Part shown: one piece after another, positions 19,664 through 29,880 of the stretch
Layout of the letters: each line of letters begins with the position of its first letter
How positions within the stretch are numbered: position 1 is the stretch's first letter
Source of the DNA: Sphingomonas sp. H160509
GTDB lineage: Bacteria > Pseudomonadota > Alphaproteobacteria > Sphingomonadales > Sphingomonadaceae
Length of the DNA stretch: 64,000 bases
Direction: 5' to 3'
Assembly (NCBI RefSeq): GCF_024124765.2
Contig: NZ_JAMXSR020000002.1
Coordinates: forward strand, 333,001 to 397,000
Translations under genes and position numbers: made by a program
The notes under the pieces: model-generated
What the model was told of the DNA's origin: nothing
Databases searched by the model: none
What the model saw: only the letters and a program-made list of their open reading frames with translations

Positions 19664-20296
19664 TCAGACCGGTTCGGCGGTTTCGCCCAGCCCGGCCGAA
19701 AATGCGATGCGCAGGACGTCGGACAAGCTGCGCGCGGAGAGCTTTTCCATCAAATTGGCACGGTGGACCTCGACCGTGCGGGTGGCGATGTCGAGGTCGT
19801 AGGCGATCAGCTTGTTGGGGCGACCCCGCACCATGCCGTCGAGCACGTCGCGTTCGCGCGGGGTGAGGGCGGCGAGGCGGACGAGCGCGTCGGCAGCGGC
19901 GAGATGCTCGCGGTCGGACCGTGCCGCGTGCGCCAGTGCTGTCTCGATCGCGGCGAGCAAGACGCTACGCTCGAACAGTTTTTCGAGGAACTCGATCGCG
20001 CCCGCCTTGATCGCGCGGACGGCTAGCGTGACGTCGCCGTGGCCGGTCAGCATGATCACGGGCAGCGCGATGCCGTTTTGCGCTAGGCGAGCTTGTACCT
20101 CCAACCCGTCGAGGTCGGGCATGCGAACGTCCAGCAGAACGCAACCGCGTGTCTCGCGACTCACGGACTTCAGGAAGTGCGTGCCCGCGGGGTAGGTTTC
20201 GACCGCATATCCCGCCTTGCGCAGCAGGAACCCTACCGACTGGCGGATCGCCTCGTCGTCGTCGACGATATGAATCGTGCGATTTGGGTCAGTCAT
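19664..20296 (-). CDS. fixJ: FixJ-type response regulator
   Basis: 210 aa. N-terminal receiver (IHIVDDDEAIRQSVGFLLRKAGY, phospho-Asp in CVLLDVRMPDLDG, LTGHGDV, then FLEKLFE) and C-terminal LuxR-type helix-turn-helix (LTPRERDVLDGMVRG, ATRTVEVHRANLMEKL). FixJ is the DNA-binding partner of the oxygen sensor FixL and turns on low-oxygen genes when phosphorylated. The start ATG overlaps the fixL stop by a few bases, a typical fixL-fixJ pair. The usual KP(F/Y) at the end of the receiver reads KLF. It is the best candidate for binding the repeated CGTAGTTTCCGA motif found at eight places nearby. Confidence 0.92.
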   Translation of the reverse strand: MTDPNRTIHIVDDDEAIRQSVGFLLRKAGYAVETYPAGTHFLKSVSRETRGCVLLDVRMPDLDGLEVQARLAQNGIALPVIMLTGHGDVTLAVRAIKAGAIEFLEKLFERSVLLAAIETALAHAARSDREHLAAADALVRLAALTPRERDVLDGMVRGRPNKLIAYDLDIATRTVEVHRANLMEKLSARSLSDVLRIAFSAGLGETAEPV

Positions 20297-21975
20297 CGGT
20301 GTCGCCTTCCTGAAGGGTGGCAAGCGGCACGGTGAAGTGGAATGCAGTGCCTCCGCCCGCGACGCCGTCTGCCCAGATCCGACCGCCATGCGCCTCGACG
20401 ATCGTCCGGCAGATCGACAGACCGAGGCCCATGCCGTCCTCCTTGGTGGTCGCGAACGCCTCGAACAGGCGCGCGCGGACGTCGGTGTCGATACCGGAGC
20501 CGGTGTCCGCGACGGTGATCTGCATCCAACCCTCGCGTTCGGGTGCTGTGGCGATCGACAGCGTCCGGACCGGCGCCGCGGCCATCGCATGGATCGCGTT
20601 GCGGATGAGGTTGACCAGCACCTGCTGGATCTGGATGCGGTCGACGCGGACCATGACCGAGCTCGGTGCGGTTGTATTGACGACGGTGATGCCGGCCTCG
20701 TGCGCGCCGAGCAGGCCAAGGCTGGTGGCCTCCTCGACAAGCAGGTCCAGGCGTTCGTCACGGAACCCGGTCTCACCGCCATCGACGAACGCGCGCAGCC
20801 GGCGAACGATCGTGCCCGCCCCTCAGCGATTGCGCCGCCGCCAGGTCGAGCGCCTCGGCGATATCGGCCAGCAACGGGTCTGCGCTGTCATCGATCATCG
20901 CGCGCGTCGCCTCGAGGTAATTGGCGATCGCGGTCAGCGGCTGGTTGATCTCGTGCGCGAGCGTCGAGGCCATCGTGCCCATCGCACTGACGCGGGAGAC
21001 GTGGATAAGCTCGGACTGCAGCTCCTGCACGCGGCGTTCGGTCGCGTGGCGGTTGGTGAGGTCGCGGATGAAGCCGGTGAAGATGCGTTCGCCCGCGATC
21101 GACGCCTCGCCGACCGCGAGTTCGATCGGAAACGTCTCGCCGCCCTTGCGCATCGCGCGTTCGAGCCGGACGTTGCCGATCACGTGGCGCTCGCCGGTGT
21201 GGCGGTATTTCCGCAGGTGCGCGTCGTGGTCGCGCGCTTCCACCTGCGGCATCAGCATCGCGACGTTCTGGCCGATCACTTCACGCGCCGCATAGCCGAA
21301 GACCAGTTCGGCGGCAGCGCTGAACGAGGCGACGATGCCGTTCTCGTTCATCACGATCATCGCGTCGGGGACGGTGTTGAGGATAGAACGCAGATGATGT
21401 TCGCGCCGCACGATCGCGGCCTCGGCGGCCTTCTCGTGGGTGATGTCGCGGATCACCTTGCCAAACCCGCGCAGCGCGCCGGCGTCATCGTGGAGTGCGG
21501 TGATCGTCACGTGCGCGAGGAATTCGGAGCCGTCCTTGCGGACTCGCCAGCTTTCCTCCTCAATCCGGCCATCGCAGTGCGCGCGGGCGAGGTCGGCTGC
21601 GGGTTTGCCCGCCGCGATATCGTCGGCAGGATAGAAGATTGCGAAATCACGGCCGATGATCTCCGTCTCGGCCCAGCCCTTGATGCGTTCGGCACCGCGG
21701 TTCCAGATCGTCACCCGGCCGCGGGGATCGAGCATGTAGATCGCATAGGTCGTTGCGCCATCGATCAGCAGTCCCAGTTCCTCCGCCAGCGCCGCATCGC
21801 CGCGCGCCACCGCCTGGGGGTCGGTATCGTGCGGGGACTGCGCCGCGATCATGCGGGCGGTGCGGTAGCTCGGGGGGCGCAGAGGCAAGTCATTGAGACG
21901 CGGGCCTTGTTCGACACACTGGTCCGATCCGGCAGGGGGCAATGATATGACGCCCTCGTTCGGAACATGACGCAT
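20289..21975 (-). CDS. fixL: FixL-type heme oxygen-sensing histidine kinase (one apparent frameshift)
   Basis: 561 aa after removing one extra base near 20818 (G4 run). Two PAS domains (about 65-185 and 195-310), then the HisKA phospho-acceptor region (STLAHEINQPLTAIANYLE) and ATPase domain (NLIRNAIHAM, DTGSGI, TTKEDGMGLGLSI, GGRIWAD). In the second PAS, MLMPQVEARDHDAHLRKYR aligns without gaps to the heme region of Bradyrhizobium FixL: the proximal heme His is present (~His250) and so is the distal Arg of the IGxxR stretch (~Arg270), while the Arg206 equivalent is Lys. Oxygen-regulated autophosphorylation is therefore likely. No membrane segment is obvious. Confidence 0.92.
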
Positions 21976-22114
21976 GTTAAGCCAAAGACTCGCTATATGC
22001 TAATAGTCCTTCGATGATCGCGATCGTCGACAGAATCGTGGCGCCGACGACTAGTCTTCGGTTCGCCTTGGCAACCGAGCCTAGATACTTGCGGATCGCG
22101 GCACCCGTCATGGC

Positions 22115-22933
22115 TCAGTGCGACAACAACGTGCAGCGCCGGTCGCGCAGCAGCAGGTCGCGGGTGACGCCGCCGAACGCCCATTCGCGGATCCGACTGT
22201 GGCCATAGGCGCCCGCGACGACGAGGTCGGCCTCGACGTCGTTCGCGATGCCGGCGAGCGTGTCGATGCTGGTGCCCTTCATCCGCGCGACGATCTTGTC
22301 CGCACCCACGTCGTGGCGCGCAAGCCAGGCGGTGACGTCGTCGATCGGTTTGCGCGCCTCGATCGCGTCGATCGCGACCTCGACGATCACGACGCGGTCG
22401 GCGGCGTGGAGCATCGGCAGCGCATCACTGATCGCGCGCCGGCATTCGCGCGTGTCGGTCCACGCGATCATGATGGTCTCGAAGGTTGCGGTGGCGGCGC
22501 CGTCGGGAACGACCAGCACAGGGCGGCCCGCGCGCAGGATCAGGTCGCCGGTGTCGGCATGCGTCGCGAGGTCGGCGAAGCCGGGCCCGGCGCTGGTGAT
22601 GACGAGATCGGCGGCGCGCGCATTCTCCGCGACGACGTGCGCGATGTTGGCGAGCGTCGGGATCGATCGCCATTCACGCACGTGCTTCGCGAGCCGTTCG
22701 TGCGCGTGGAACTCGGTCTTGGCGCGGGCGAGTTCGTCGGCGACGATATCGCGTTCGATCACCGCATATTCGCCGCCGAGATAGCCATCGCACGTACCGA
22801 TCGGCACCGGCTGGCACGCGGCGATGCCGATCACCGCTGAGCCGTACTGATCGGCGAGCGTCGCGGTGACGTCGAGCAGGGTCGCGTTGGCGCGGCCGCC
22901 GTCGAGATGCACCATCAGGGTCGAATAGGTCAT
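22115..22933 (-). CDS. Universal stress protein (tandem UspA domains)
   Basis: 272 aa with two UspA-like halves. The second shows the nucleotide-loop pattern VVAGAYGHSRIREWAFGGVTRDLL (G-x2-G-x9-G(S/T) type). The first begins YSTLMVHLDGGRANATLLDV and ends DLVITSAGPG. Such proteins are commonly induced by starvation and low oxygen. The gene is divergent from the BON-domain gene, and the 171-base gap between them carries a perfect inverted pair of FixJ-like sites. The reading frame is intact. Confidence 0.9.
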   Translation of the reverse strand: MTYSTLMVHLDGGRANATLLDVTATLADQYGSAVIGIAACQPVPIGTCDGYLGGEYAVIERDIVADELARAKTEFHAHERLAKHVREWRSIPTLANIAHVVAENARAADLVITSAGPGFADLATHADTGDLILRAGRPVLVVPDGAATATFETIMIAWTDTRECRRAISDALPMLHAADRVVIVEVAIDAIEARKPIDDVTAWLARHDVGADKIVARMKGTSIDTLAGIANDVEADLVVAGAYGHSRIREWAFGGVTRDLLLRDRRCTLLSH

Positions 22934-22988
22934 GCGCGGTCTCCCTCTTTCACCAAGCTGTCGGCGTTCGGGCGGGTTCGGGAAACTA

Positions 22989-23027
22989 TCGGGAACTACG
23001 CATAAGCACGGGCTGCGTAGTTCCCGA
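22989..23027. promoter_or_regulatory. Inverted pair of FixJ-like sites between usp and the BON gene
   Basis: TCGGGAACTACGCA at 22989-23002 and its exact complement TGCGTAGTTCCCGA at 23014-23027, 11 bases apart, form a perfect 14-bp inverted repeat. On the plus side a TA (GATAGGC) follows the standard 36-37 bases after GTAG. On the minus side an extra half-copy (AGTTTCCCGA) follows and no TA is at the standard offset. Confidence 0.7.
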
Positions 23028-23104
23028 CGGTGTCGGCGATCGGTCGCGGCGATAGGCTGCGGTCATCGGCTCGGGCCTCTCCGCGCTGTCTCCAGGAGAG
23101 TGTC

Positions 23105-23754
23105 ATGTCCCACGACGCCAGATTGCAGAAAGCCGTGCTCGCCGAACTGAACTGGGATCCGAGCGTCCCCGCCGGGCACATCGGCGTCACCGCGAACAAC
23201 GGCGTCGTCACGCTGAGCGGCCACGCCGGCAGCTACGCCGCGAAATACGCCGCCGAACGTGCCGCCGCGCGGGTCGATGGCGTCAAGGCGGTCGCCGAGG
23301 AGATCGAGGTGCAGCTGGAGGACCGCTTCAAGCGCGGGGACGAGGCCATTGCCAGCGCGATCGTCGAGCGGTTGTCCTGGGATACCACCGTGCCGCACGA
23401 CAGCATCAAGGCACAGGTCGAGGACGGCTGGGTCAGCCTGCGCGGCGAAGTGCGCTGGCATTTTCAGAAGGACGCGGCAGAGGCGGCGGTACGGCCGCTC
23501 GCGGGTGTGGTCGGCGTGATCAACCACGTCACGCTGAAACCGCGCGTCGACGTCACCGACGTCAGCAACGACATCCGCACCGCGTTGCACCGCTCGTGGT
23601 TTTCGATGGCGACACGATCAAGGTGTCGGTCGACGGCGGCACGGTGCGGCTCACCGGCTCGGTCGACTCGCCGCACGATCGGATGGTTGCCGAGCGTACC
23701 GCCTGGGCGGCGCCGGGCGCGGTGAAGGTTGAGAACATGCTCGAGATCGCCTGA
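23105..23754 (+). CDS. BON-domain protein, three repeats (one apparent frameshift)
   Basis: About 216 aa after restoring one T near 23601 (T4 run). Three BON units follow each other: residues 1-70 (GHIGVTANNGVVTLSGHAGSY), 75-140 (DSIKAQVEDGWVSLRGEVRW) and 150-216 (TIKVSVDGGTVRLTGSV). BON domains bind phospholipid or act in envelope stress, as in OsmY/Kbp-type proteins; no signal peptide is visible here, so a cytoplasmic place is likely. A FixJ-like site is 80 bases upstream, and the VIT-family gene follows 1 base after the stop. Confidence 0.85.
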
Positions 23755-23755
23755 C

Positions 23756-24457
23756 ATGGGCGCGCTTTCGTCGCACCGCGAACGTCACGTCGCCGACCGG
23801 ATCGGCTGGCTGCGCGCAGCGGTACTCGGTGCCAATGACGGGATCGTATCGACCGCGAGCCTGATCATCGGCGTCGCCGTCGCCGGTGGTCAGGTCGGCG
23901 CGATCGCCATCGCGGGAACGGCCGGGCTGGTCGCGGGCGCGATGTCGATGGCGGCTGGTGAATATGTATCGGTCAGCGCGCAGGCGGATACCGAGACCGC
24001 CGAACTCGCGCGCGAGCGGCGCGAACTGGTCGACGACCCGCACGGCGAACTGGCCGAACTCGCGGCGATCTACGTCGCGCGGGGGGTGGATGGCGCGACT
24101 GCCATGACGGTCGCTGCGCAACTGATGGCGAAGGATGCGATCGGGGCGCATGCGCGTGACGAACTGGAGATCACGGTGGGGACGCGGGCGCGGCCGGGCC
24201 AGGCGGCGTTTGCGTCGGCGGCGAGCTTCACGGCTGGCGCTGCGCTTCCGTTGCTGACCATCTTCATCGTGCCGCCCGCGTTGCTGGTTTGGGCGGTAAC
24301 GGGCGGATCATTGGTGTTCCTCGCGCTACTGGGAGCGATCGGTGCGAAGACTGGCGGTGCGATCGTCTGGCGCGGAACGGTCCGCGTCACCTTCTGGGGT
24401 GCGTTCGCGATGGCGGCGACCGCGGCGATCGGGCTCCTGATCGGTGGCGTGGTGTGA
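23756..24457 (+). CDS. VIT-family (VIT1/CCC1) membrane protein
   Basis: 233 aa. N-terminus HVADRIGWLRAAVLGANDGIVSTASLIIGVA is the VIT1/CCC1 signature (LRAAVLGANDGxVS), followed by AGAMSMAAGEYVSVSAQ and then three more membrane segments (GAALPLLTIFIVPPALL and so on). The family transports Fe2+ or Mn2+ out of the cytoplasm or into stores. The middle stretch with many Glu and Asp (ELVDDPHGELAELA) matches the metal-binding cytoplasmic helix. Cotranscribed with the BON gene. Confidence 0.88.
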   Translation: MGALSSHRERHVADRIGWLRAAVLGANDGIVSTASLIIGVAVAGGQVGAIAIAGTAGLVAGAMSMAAGEYVSVSAQADTETAELARERRELVDDPHGELAELAAIYVARGVDGATAMTVAAQLMAKDAIGAHARDELEITVGTRARPGQAAFASAASFTAGAALPLLTIFIVPPALLVWAVTGGSLVFLALLGAIGAKTGGAIVWRGTVRVTFWGAFAMAATAAIGLLIGGVV

Positions 24458-24474
24458 CGGACAGCCGACCCGAC

Positions 24475-24601
24475 GATCCTCCCCCGCCAGGGGGAGGTGG
24501 CTGGCTCTTGCCAGACGGAGGGGCGGAAAGGGTAACCGAGGTTCCGTGTCCTCCCCCTCCGTCAGGCTACGCCTGCCACCCTCCCCTGGCGGGGGAGGAT
24601 C
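24475..24601. repeat. 127-base intergenic palindromic element
   Basis: Outer arms GATCCTCCCCCGCCAGGGG (left) and their near-complement (right, ending GGCGGGGGAGGATC) pair over about 27 bases. An inner pair (AGACGGAGGGG / CCCCTCCGTC) folds within. It could act as a terminator after the VIT gene. It has the look of the mobile G/C-rich palindromes common in sphingomonads, and resembles in design but not sequence the element inside cydD. Confidence 0.75.
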
Positions 24602-24630
24602 GTAGGAATCCGATGCGTAGTTTCCGATGG
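24601..24630 (+). promoter_or_regulatory. Tandem FixJ-like sites upstream of the L,D-transpeptidase
   Basis: CGTAGGAATCCGATG (24601-24615) directly followed by CGTAGTTTCCGATGG (24616-24630). From the second GTAG (24617) a TA in GATAGCG lies 37 bases on. The ATG is at 24706. Confidence 0.6.
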
Positions 24631-24705
24631 TGATGCGGGGGCGGCGCGATCGATAGCGTCTGGTCGACCGCCCTGTTCGGCGACACCTCTTCGATCGGAA
24701 CCATT

Positions 24706-25656
24706 ATGACGACGCGCTGCCTGACGTGCCGCCTCGCGCTCGCGCTGACGTTCGCTACGACGGCTTTGGCGCAGGTGCCGCCGAGCGTCGACGGTCAGAC
24801 CGAGCACCTCAAGCCCGGCGAGTATCTCTGGGCACCCGAGATCGCGCCGGCCGGCCCGGTCACGGTGATCGTCAGCCTCGCCACGCAAAAAGCCTATGCC
24901 TATCGCAACGGCGTGCCGATCGGGGTTTCGACCGTGTCGACCGGCAGCGATGGTCATGCGACGCCGACCGTGGTCTTCACCGTACTCCAGAAAGACGCCG
25001 ATCACGTGTCGAACGTCTACAAGGATGCGCAGATGCCGTTCATGCAGCGGCTGACCTGGGGCGGGATCGCGATGCATGCGGGCAATCTGCCGGGCTATCC
25101 CGCGTCGCACGGCTGCATCCGCCTGCCGCCGGCGTTCGCGAAATTGCTGTTCGGGATCACCCGGCTGGGTATCACCGTTGTCATTACGCAGGACGCGCGC
25201 GTTCCAGTAGTCGCCGCAACGCCAAGCCTATTGGCGGCGACGAGCGCTGCGCCGAAAGCGGGCAAGGATTATGTCTGGAACCCGACGCTGTCACCCAAGG
25301 GGCCGGTATCGATCGTGGTCAGTGGACGAGACCGGCGCGTGGTCGTCCTGCGGAACGGCATCGAGATTGGATCGAGCGGGATCGCGGTCGATGTCACCAT
25401 TGATCGGACCTCCGCATTCACGCTGCAATCTATCGATACGGGCGGCGAGCATTGGCTGCGCCTGCCGCTGCCGGGCGACCCGAGGACCGGCGAACTTAGC
25501 CCCGAGGACCGCACCAAGGGGCATCTTCCGGACGGCTTCCGCACCGCGCTCGCGACCGTGATGACGCCCGGCACCACGTTGCTGGTGACGCGTGAGACGC
25601 TGGCGAGTGCCGGTACCGGCACGCCCGTGACGATCATCGAGGCGACCGGCCAGTGA
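24706..25656 (+). CDS. L,D-transpeptidase (YkuD family), secreted
   Basis: 316 aa with a Sec signal (LTCRLALALTFATTALAQ, cut after about residue 22). The catalytic motif is HAGNLPGYPASHGCIRLP (His and Cys of the YkuD fold), preceded by VIVSLATQKAYAYRNG, the usual start of the domain. It makes 3-3 cross-links in peptidoglycan or anchors proteins to it, in the periplasm. The C-terminal third (from residue ~195) repeats the start of the fold (GPVSIVVSGRDRRVVVLRNG) without a second catalytic Cys, perhaps a degenerate second copy. The stop overlaps the ATPase start. Confidence 0.9.
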   Translation: MTTRCLTCRLALALTFATTALAQVPPSVDGQTEHLKPGEYLWAPEIAPAGPVTVIVSLATQKAYAYRNGVPIGVSTVSTGSDGHATPTVVFTVLQKDADHVSNVYKDAQMPFMQRLTWGGIAMHAGNLPGYPASHGCIRLPPAFAKLLFGITRLGITVVITQDARVPVVAATPSLLAATSAAPKAGKDYVWNPTLSPKGPVSIVVSGRDRRVVVLRNGIEIGSSGIAVDVTIDRTSAFTLQSIDTGGEHWLRLPLPGDPRTGELSPEDRTKGHLPDGFRTALATVMTPGTTLLVTRETLASAGTGTPVTIIEATGQ

Positions 25657-28273
25657 TCGCCGAGCGACCGATCGACAAGGCGCGCGCTTCCGTTACGGCA
25701 TGGCACGCGACGTCGATCGACCGGGTGGCGGCGTTGCTCGATACGGGACGCGGAGGGCTGAGCTCCAAGGCCGCAGCGGCGCGGCTGATCGCGGACGGCC
25801 CGAACGAGCTGGCGCCACCGCCGGTGCCGTCCGTCCTGCTGCTGTTCGTGCGGCAGTTCAACAGCCCGCTGATCTACCTGCTGATCGCGGCGGCTGTGGT
25901 CTCGCTTGGCCTCGGCCATCGCACCGATGCGGGGTTCATCGCGGTCGTCCTGCTCGTCAACGCGGCGATCGGCACGGTGCAGGAGAGCAAGGCCGCGAGT
26001 AGCCTCGCAGCGCTCGGGCAGATGATCGGCCAGACCGCGATGGTCCGGCGCGACGATGCGGTATCGGTGATCGATGCGCGCGATATCGTCGTCGGCGACG
26101 TCGTCGAACTCGAAAGCGGCATGGCCGTCCCCGCCGACATCCGCCTGTCGTCGAGCAGCGCGCTCAGCGTCGACCAGTCGACCTTCACCGGCGAATCCGT
26201 CGCGGTCGTGAAGGACCACGCGGCGCTCGTCCCCGACCGGACGCCGCCGGGCGAGCGCGCGACGATGGCGCTGGCGGGGACGATGATAGAGCAGGGGCGT
26301 GGCTCCGGCATCGTCGTCGCGACGGGCGCGGATACCGCACTCGGCGCGATCGACGCGTCGTTGCGGACCGCCAAGCCGACCCCGCCGCCGCTCGTCATTC
26401 GGCTCGATCGGTTGGCGCGGCAGATCGGCATCGGCACGATCGCGCTGATCATCCCGTTCGCGCTCGTCCTGCTGGTGCAGGGGCGGCCGGGCGACCAGAT
26501 TCTGTTTCTCGCGGTGGCGCTGGCGGTGTCGGCGATCCCCGAAGGCCTGTCGATCGCGGTGACGGTGGCGTTGGCGGCGGGGACCAGGCGGATGGCGGCG
26601 CGCAACGTGATCGTCCGCTCGCTGCCCGCGGTCGAGGGGCTCGGTGCGTGCACGATCATCGCTAGCGACAAGACGGGGACGCTGACGCGGAACATATTGT
26701 CGGTGGAGAAGATACTGCTGGCGAATGGACGGACGTTCGCGAGCACCGACTGGCATGATGGCGATCTAGCCGACATCCGCCGCACCGCTGCGCTCTGCAA
26801 CGAGGCGTCGATTGGGCCTGATGGCCAGCCGGTCGGGGACTCGGTCGACGTCGCGCTGCTGCAGTTCGCGAGCGATGGTGGCGAGGATCTGGCCGCGCTT
26901 CATGCGGTCGTACGCACGGCGGCGCTGCCGTACGAACCGGTCCGCAAATTCTCGACCGTCGCAGTTGCGGAAGGAGCGGGCGTGCGTGTGTTTGCCAAGG
27001 GCGCTCCTGAAATCATCCGGCAGATGTGTCGCGCCATCGATCCCGCCGCGCTCGCCGCCGCCACCGCGATGGCAAGCGCAGGCTACCGCGTGATCGCCGT
27101 AGCCGTGTCGGACGGCGAGACCACAACCGATCCGATGGCACCTAGCGACCTCGTGCTGCTCGGCTGGATCGGACTGATCGACCCGGTCCGTCCCGAAGTC
27201 CCCGCCGCGATCGCGCGCTGTGCCGAGGCGGGGATCGGCGTACGGATGGTCACCGGCGATCATTCCGGCACCGCGCTCACCATCGCCCGCGGGCTGGGGC
27301 TTGAGGTCGCGCCGGAACAGGTCGTCACGGGCCATCAAATGACGGAGCTTGCAGAACAGCCCGAGCAGCTCGCGGCGCTCATCCTCGGCGGACGCGTGTT
27401 CGCGCGGATCGAACCGGTGCAGAAGCTCGAGATCGTCCGCATCCTCGCCGCGAGTGGCGAACTTGTCGCGGTCACCGGCGACGGCGTCAACGACGCGCCT
27501 GCGCTCCAGGCGGCGCATATCGGCGTGGCGATGGGCGTTGCCGGCACCGACGTTGCGCGGGGCGCTGCCGACCTGGTGCTCGCCGACGATAATTTCGCGT
27601 CGATCGTTGCAGGCGTCGAGGAGGGCCGCGTCACCTATGCCAATGTCCGGCGGATTGTCATCATCCTGCTCGCGACGGGGGTCGCCGAGATCGGGATGTT
27701 CATCGGTGCGGTCGTGTTCGGCCTGCCGATGCCACTGACCGCTGTGCAGTTGCTGTGGCTCAACCTCGTCACCAACGGCGCGCAGGACGTGATGCTCGGC
27801 TTCGGTCGAGGCGAGGGCGATGAACTGCGCCAGCCGCCGCGTCCGCCTAGCGCGCCGATCCTCGACCGGAGCGCGATCGCACTGATGATCCCGCCCGCTT
27901 TGCTGATGATCGGGCTCGCGCTGTATCTCGTTGCGGACATGCAGCGCGAGGGGGCGCCCGCTCGCCGAGATACAGAACGCGGTGCTGCTGATGACCGTGC
28001 TGTTCCAGAACGCCTATGTGCTGTGCATGCGCAGCGAACGCCGCTCGATTTATCGCGAGCCTGTGCTGTCAAATGCTTGGTTGCTGCTCGGCATAGGCAT
28101 TGCGCTCGCGTTGCAGGCGACTGCGATGCTCTGGCCGCCGCTCTGGCAGCGTGCTTGGGACTGCACCGGTCTCTGCCCCGACGCTGCGGTTCTGCGTTGC
28201 CGCGGTATTGGGGACAGTTTTGGTCACCGAGGCGACAAAGCAAGCCGTCGTTATCTGGCAGCAACGCCGATGA
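25653..28273 (+). CDS. P-type cation-transporting ATPase, P2/Ca2+-type (two apparent frameshifts)
   Basis: 872 aa after removing one extra G near 27957 (G5 run) and one base near 28148. Motifs: TFTGES (actuator), AIPEGLSIAVTVALAAGTRRM (membrane helix 4, PEGL type), SDKTGTLT (phospho-Asp), GDGVNDAPALQ (hinge), and C-terminal membrane block VLLMTVLFQNAYVLCMRSERRS. The PEGL pattern and the N-terminal WHA(T/L)S...RVAALLDTGRGGLSS place it with Ca2+/H+-type exporters. ATGA overlaps on both sides link it to the L,D-transpeptidase and SulP genes. Exact ion unknown. Confidence 0.88.
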
Positions 28274-29880
28274 TCGCCTTCATCCCGAAGATCGTCACAA
28301 CGATGCGCGAAGGCTATTCGCTTGCCACGTTGCGCGCGGATGCGATCGCGGGTGCGACGGTCGCGGTCGTCGCGCTGCCCTTGGCGATGGCGCTGGGCAT
28401 CGCCAGCGGCGCGTCGCCCGACAAGGGGCTGATCACCGCGATCGTCGCGGGCTTCCTCGTGTCCGCGCTCGGCGGATCGCGCGTCCAGATCGGCGGACCC
28501 ACCGGCGCGTTCGTCGTCGTGGTGTTCACCGTCATCGCGCGACACGGCTATGACGGCCTGATCCTCGCGACGTTGCTGGCGGGCGTCATCCTGATCGTTG
28601 CGGGCTATGCGCGGCTCGGCACGCTGATCCGGTTTATCCCCTATACCGTCGTTACCGGCTTCACCGCCGGCATCGCGGTGATCATCGCGTCGAGCCAGGT
28701 CCGCGACTTTCTCGGACTTGGCATGGCCGCGGTTCCAGCCGACTTCCTGCCGAAATGGCTAGCCTATGTCGGAGCGATCCGAACCATCGATGCCCCGACC
28801 GTCGTGGTCGGCATGGGCGCACTCGCCGTCATCCTGATCCTCAAGCGGATTGCACCGCGCGTGCCGGGGTTCCTGGTCGGGGTCGTACTAGCATCGGTCG
28901 TCGTCATCGCGAGCGGCGTGCATGTCGCGACGATCGGTTCGCGCTTTCCGGCGATGCCGAGTGGGATCGCGACGCCGGCTTTCCCCATTTGGACGATGGC
29001 AAAGCTCCAGGCGGTACTGCCATCGGCGTTCACGATCGCGTTTCTCGCCGGCGTCGAGGCGCTCCTCTCCGCGGTCGTCGCGGATGGGATGATCGGATCG
29101 CGCCATCGGTCGAACCAGGAACTAGTCGCGCAAGGCGTCGCCAACATCGCCTCGGCACTGTTCGGCGGGCTGCCCGCGACCGGTGCGATCGCGCGCACCG
29201 CGACCGCGATCAAGGCCGGCGCGCGGACCCCCGTCGCAGGCATGCTCCACGCAGTGTTCGTCCTGCTGTTCGTGGTGTTCGGTGGGCGACTGATGGCGTT
29301 CGTGCCGATGGCGGCGCTGGCGGCGATCCTGTTCGTCGTCGCCTGGGGCACGAGCGAGCAGGAGCGCTTCGTCGGCCTGTTGCGGATGCCGAATAGCGAC
29401 CGCGCGGTGTTGCTGCTGACGTTCGTGCTGACGGTGCTCGTCGACCTCACGGTGGCGATCGGCGTCGGCGTGACGCTCGCCGCCTTGCTGTTCATGGCGC
29501 GGATGAGCGAGACCGTCGCGATTACCGGGCCCGACGACGATGCGCTATCCGAACGGGGCGCGCTGCCGGAGGGCGTCGAGATGTTCCGGATCGACGGCCC
29601 GTTCTTCTTCGGCGTCGCGGCCGGGTTGATGGATACCTATCGCCGGTTGGGCAGTGTGCCGCGCGTGCTGATCCTGAGATTGGAGCGCGTGCCGATGCTC
29701 GATGCGAGCGGTGTCGCCGCAATCGCCGAGCTTCTGCGGCGAGCCGCGACCACACAAATCCGCGTGATCCTGTGCGGTATGGCCTCGCAACCGGCCGCCA
29801 TGCTCGCCCGCGCCCGGCTCGGGTCGATCGTCTGCACCGCGACCTATGTTGAGGCGTTGGAGATGTCAGCGTCAGGCTGA
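28270..29880 (+). CDS. SulP-family anion transporter with STAS domain
   Basis: 536 aa. About 11-12 membrane segments starting LRADAIAGATVAVVALPLAMALGIASG, followed by the family stretch ALGGSRVQIGGPTGAFVVVV. The C-terminal STAS domain (about residues 435-530) has the typical LDASGVAAIAELL loop. SulP proteins carry sulfate, bicarbonate or dicarboxylates inward. The start overlaps the restored end of the ATPase gene (ATGA). The reading frame is intact. Likely part of the operon led by the site at 24601. Confidence 0.92.
   Translation: MIAFIPKIVTTMREGYSLATLRADAIAGATVAVVALPLAMALGIASGASPDKGLITAIVAGFLVSALGGSRVQIGGPTGAFVVVVFTVIARHGYDGLILATLLAGVILIVAGYARLGTLIRFIPYTVVTGFTAGIAVIIASSQVRDFLGLGMAAVPADFLPKWLAYVGAIRTIDAPTVVVGMGALAVILILKRIAPRVPGFLVGVVLASVVVIASGVHVATIGSRFPAMPSGIATPAFPIWTMAKLQAVLPSAFTIAFLAGVEALLSAVVADGMIGSRHRSNQELVAQGVANIASALFGGLPATGAIARTATAIKAGARTPVAGMLHAVFVLLFVVFGGRLMAFVPMAALAAILFVVAWGTSEQERFVGLLRMPNSDRAVLLLTFVLTVLVDLTVAIGVGVTLAALLFMARMSETVAITGPDDDALSERGALPEGVEMFRIDGPFFFGVAAGLMDTYRRLGSVPRVLILRLERVPMLDASGVAAIAELLRRAATTQIRVILCGMASQPAAMLARARLGSIVCTATYVEALEMSASG

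Noticed and set aside
27931..28272. N-terminal extension of SulP
   Set aside because: This stretch encodes the C-terminal membrane block of the P-type ATPase after a one-base shift; SulP starts at 28270.
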